Both the position numbers and the translations under genes were made by a program. A DNA stretch of 8,343 bases from UBA5109 sp038148435 (GTDB taxonomy: Bacteria > Pseudomonadota > Gammaproteobacteria > Pseudomonadales > Pseudohongiellaceae): NCBI GenBank assembly GCA_038148435.1, contig JAYQVM010000073.1, forward strand, positions 1 through 8,343, in the 5' to 3' direction. Below the pieces are notes generated by a model. It did not search any database. It was not told where the DNA came from and was given only the letters and a program-made list of their open reading frames with translations. This document shows, one piece after another, positions 6,160 to 8,343 of this stretch (within the stretch, counting starts at the first letter, position 1; every line of letters starts with the position of its first letter).

Positions 6160-6255
6160 AAGTTATTGATTTGTTGAGATTTAAGGCCGATTTACAAGAA
6201 AATCAAGGGCCATTCACGAACTATTAACACCAGTTAGTTTTGGAGAGAATAAACT

Positions 6256-6546
6256 ATGAAAATTCGTCCTTTACAAGACCGCGTCGTGGTAAGACGACAG
6301 GAAGAAGAAGAGACCAGCGCCGGTGGAATCGTGCTGCCTGGCTCTGCAAAAGAAAAACCTTCCCAGGGAGAAGTTGTTGCCGTTGGTCCCGGTCGTTTGC
6401 TGGATAACGGAGAAGTTCGTCCACTGGACCTAAAAGTGGGTGACAAGGTTATTTTTGGCAAATATGCCAGCAATACCGTAAAAATTGGTGATGAAGAACT
6501 TCTCATCCTCAATGAAAGCGAAATCTACGGTGTTGTTGAAAAATAA
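6256..6546 (+). CDS. groES: Co-chaperonin GroES
   Basis: Ten-kDa lid of the cytoplasmic GroEL folding chamber; seven copies cap a GroEL ring in an ATP-dependent way. The 96 residues match the family length (97 in E. coli). The N-terminus MKIRPLQDRVVVRR leads into the mobile loop (about 17-32), whose GroEL-contacting I25-V26-L27 tripeptide is intact. GEVVAVGPGR (about 38-47) and VGDKVIFGKY (about 62-71) are the core strands, and the protein ends ESEIYGVVEK. The ATG start follows GGAG (6242-6245) at ten bases. groEL begins 64 bases downstream with no terminator between, so the two are one transcript. No unusual residue is seen. Confidence 0.98.
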   Translation: MKIRPLQDRVVVRRQEEEETSAGGIVLPGSAKEKPSQGEVVAVGPGRLLDNGEVRPLDLKVGDKVIFGKYASNTVKIGDEELLILNESEIYGVVEK

Positions 6547-6610
6547 ACCGTAGAGTTCCCAATAAGCATTCAAAACAGATTGATACAACCGATTAGATAG
6601 GAATAAGACA

Positions 6611-8248
6611 ATGGCTAAAGAAGTGAAATTTGGAGATGCCGCCCGCCAAAAAATGCTCAAGGGCGTGAACCTGCTGGCTGATGCCGTAAAAGTGACACTG
6701 GGACCAAAAGGCCGCAACGTGGTTCTGGATAAATCCTTTGGCGCACCGACCGTCACGAAAGACGGTGTATCCGTTGCCAAGGAAATTGATTTAAAAGACA
6801 AGTTTGAAAACATGGGTGCACAGATGGTGAAAGAAGTTGCTTCCCAGACTTCTGACATCGCCGGTGACGGTACCACCACGGCAACCGTACTGGCACAGGC
6901 CATCCTTAATGAAGGTCTTAAAGCTGTTGCTGCCGGTATGAACCCAATGGATCTAAAACGCGGTATCGACAAAGGTGTTGCTGCTGTTGTTGAAGAACTG
7001 GGTGGCATGTCCACTCCGTGTACCGAGACCACTGCAATTGCACAGGTCGGCAGTATTTCTGCCAACTCTGATACGACGGTGGGTGACATCATTGCCGAAG
7101 CCATGGAAAAAGTGGGCAAGGAAGGCGTGATCACTGTTGAAGACGGTTCCGGTCTGGAAAATGAGCTGGATGTGGTTGAGGGTATGCAGTTTGATCGTGG
7201 TTATCTCTCTCCTTACTTCATCAACAACCAGGACAACATGACGGTTGATCTGGAAGACCCGCTGATTTTGTTAGTTGAAAAGAAAGTTTCCAACATTCGT
7301 GAATTGCTGCCGATTCTGGAAGGCGTTGCCAAGTCCGGACGTCCGTTGCTGATTATTGCGGAAGACGTGGAAGGTGAAGCCCTTGCTACACTGGTGGTCA
7401 ACAACATGCGCGGTATCGTTAAAGTGGCTGCCGTGAAAGCGCCTGGTTTCGGTGATCGCCGTAAAGCCATGCTGGCTGATATCGGTATCCTCACTGGCGG
7501 TACGGTTATAGCTGAGGAAGTTGGTCTAAATCTTGAAGGTGCTACGGTTGAAGACTTGGGTTCTGCCAAACGCGTGCAGATTTCTAAAGACAACACCACG
7601 ATCATTGATGGAGCCGGTAATGCCGACAACATCAAGGCGCGTGTTGGCCAGATCCGTGCCCAGATTGAAGAAACTTCATCTGACTATGATCGTGAAAAAC
7701 TGCAGGAGCGCGTGGCCAAACTGGCCGGCGGTGTTGCCGTGATCAAGGTAGGTGCTGGCACTGAAATTGAAATGAAAGAAAAGAAAGCCCGCGTTGAAGA
7801 CGCGCTGCACGCAACCCGTGCTGCTGTCGAAGAAGGAGTTGTTCCTGGTGGTGGTGTTGCACTAGTTCGAGCCCTTCAGAAAGTTGAAGGCCTCAAAGGT
7901 GACAACGAAGATCAGAACGTTGGTTTGACTATCCTCCAACGTGCACTGGCTGCTCCCCTGCGTCAGATTGCTGATAATGCCGGTGATGATGGTTCAGTCG
8001 TGCTGGATAAGGTTCGTGCTGCAAAAGGCAATAATGGCTATAATGCTGCTACCGGTGAATATGGTGATATGCTGAAAATGGGCATTCTGGACCCGACAAA
8101 AGTAACCCGTTCAGCTCTACAGGCTGCCGGTTCCGTGGCCGGTCTGATGATCACCACAGAAGCGATGATCTCTGAAATTCCTGAAGAGAAATCCGCTGCG
8201 CCGATGCCTGACATGAGTGGCATGGGCGGCATGGGCGGCATGATGTAA
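6611..8248 (+). CDS. groEL: Chaperonin GroEL (60 kDa)
   Basis: ATPase subunit of the double-ring chaperonin that encloses and refolds cytoplasmic proteins with GroES. The 545 residues are complete; E. coli has 548. The ATP site is intact: TLGPKGRNV (29-37), GDGTTT (85-90) with Asp86, and hydrolysis Asp397 in VEDALHATR; these equal E. coli Asp87 and Asp398 because one residue is missing near the N-terminus. VVPGGGVAL follows, and LDPTKVTRSAL lies near the end. The flexible tail is of the usual Gly-Met type (GMGGMGGMM) after a Met/Pro/Ser stretch. The ATG follows AGGAA (6599-6603) at seven bases. It shares the groES promoter and is closed by a strong hairpin terminator. The only groEL seen here, and of the housekeeping type. 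Confidence 0.99.
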   Translation: MAKEVKFGDAARQKMLKGVNLLADAVKVTLGPKGRNVVLDKSFGAPTVTKDGVSVAKEIDLKDKFENMGAQMVKEVASQTSDIAGDGTTTATVLAQAILNEGLKAVAAGMNPMDLKRGIDKGVAAVVEELGGMSTPCTETTAIAQVGSISANSDTTVGDIIAEAMEKVGKEGVITVEDGSGLENELDVVEGMQFDRGYLSPYFINNQDNMTVDLEDPLILLVEKKVSNIRELLPILEGVAKSGRPLLIIAEDVEGEALATLVVNNMRGIVKVAAVKAPGFGDRRKAMLADIGILTGGTVIAEEVGLNLEGATVEDLGSAKRVQISKDNTTIIDGAGNADNIKARVGQIRAQIEETSSDYDREKLQERVAKLAGGVAVIKVGAGTEIEMKEKKARVEDALHATRAAVEEGVVPGGGVALVRALQKVEGLKGDNEDQNVGLTILQRALAAPLRQIADNAGDDGSVVLDKVRAAKGNNGYNAATGEYGDMLKMGILDPTKVTRSALQAAGSVAGLMITTEAMISEIPEEKSAAPMPDMSGMGGMGGMM

Positions 8249-8264
8249 TTGCTGCTTAGGTATT

Positions 8265-8292
8265 AAAAAACCCCGCAATTGCGGGGTTTTTT
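8265..8292 (+). terminator. Rho-independent terminator of groESL, symmetrical
   Basis: A perfect 28-base palindrome: six A, then CCCCGC, the centre AATT, GCGGGG, and six T. The RNA forms a GC-rich stem with a four-base loop ending in a U run, 16 bases after the groEL stop. Because an A run precedes it, the reverse strand also reads as hairpin plus T run, so it could stop transcription from either side. Confidence 0.95.
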
Positions 8293-8343
8293 ATTTAGAG
8301 GGAGCTACTACACGCTCATATTGTCTTTGCTCGAGGCGTTCCC

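Noticed and set aside
6063..6255. CIRCE/HrcA operator in the groESL leader
   Set aside because: No TTAGCACTC-N9-GAGTGCTAA-like sequence is present; the inverted repeats found differ in sequence and spacing.
6430..7134. 234-codon reverse-strand frame across groES and groEL
   Set aside because: Antisense to two highly conserved genes; rich in Ser, Thr and Pro as expected of a shadow of groEL codons.
1..8343. tRNA, rRNA, CRISPR arrays, insertion sequences, phage or defence genes
   Set aside because: I saw no cloverleaf, no spaced direct repeats, no transposase motifs with terminal inverted repeats, and no defence-type proteins. The window is housekeeping backbone.

Overview
The window looks like ordinary chromosomal backbone of a gammaproteobacterium. 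Three things point there: a homodimeric-type pyruvate dehydrogenase E1 (AceE) followed directly by an E2 (AceF), a YajQ-family protein, and the order fxsA-groES-groEL behind a sigma-32-type heat-shock promoter. All protein assignments come from recognising motifs and family-typical sequence by eye; no database search was run. Genus and species cannot be told. Every convincing gene is on the + strand.

Layout. The window opens inside aceE (1-2147; roughly the first 175 codons lie upstream) and continues after 21 bases into aceF (2169-3812). No dihydrolipoamide dehydrogenase gene (lpd, E3) follows. Instead there are about 530 bases without an intact gene (3813-4341), holding stem-loops and two coding-like fragments that lack starts. 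Next come yajQ (4342-4824) and a small GNAT acetyltransferase (4850-5272), 25 bases apart and probably co-transcribed. A second gap (5273-5567) holds a stem-loop, a broken reading frame and a candidate promoter for fxsA (5568-6062). A 193-base leader follows, with a near-consensus sigma-32 promoter, an A-rich tract and several inverted or phased repeats. Then come groES (6256-6546) and groEL (6611-8248), closed by a perfectly symmetrical hairpin terminator (8265-8292).

How the genes work together. AceE and AceF are the E1 and E2 parts of the complex that turns pyruvate into acetyl-CoA. GroES and GroEL form the ATP-driven folding chamber, induced by heat shock. YajQ (a nucleotide or c-di-GMP binding family), the acetyltransferase and the membrane protein FxsA are accessory genes with no demonstrated link to either set.

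I found no new multi-gene system. The points worth a second look are the non-coding structures of the groESL leader, the gene remnants in the two gaps, and a possible Shine-Dalgarno-masking repeat in front of the acetyltransferase gene.
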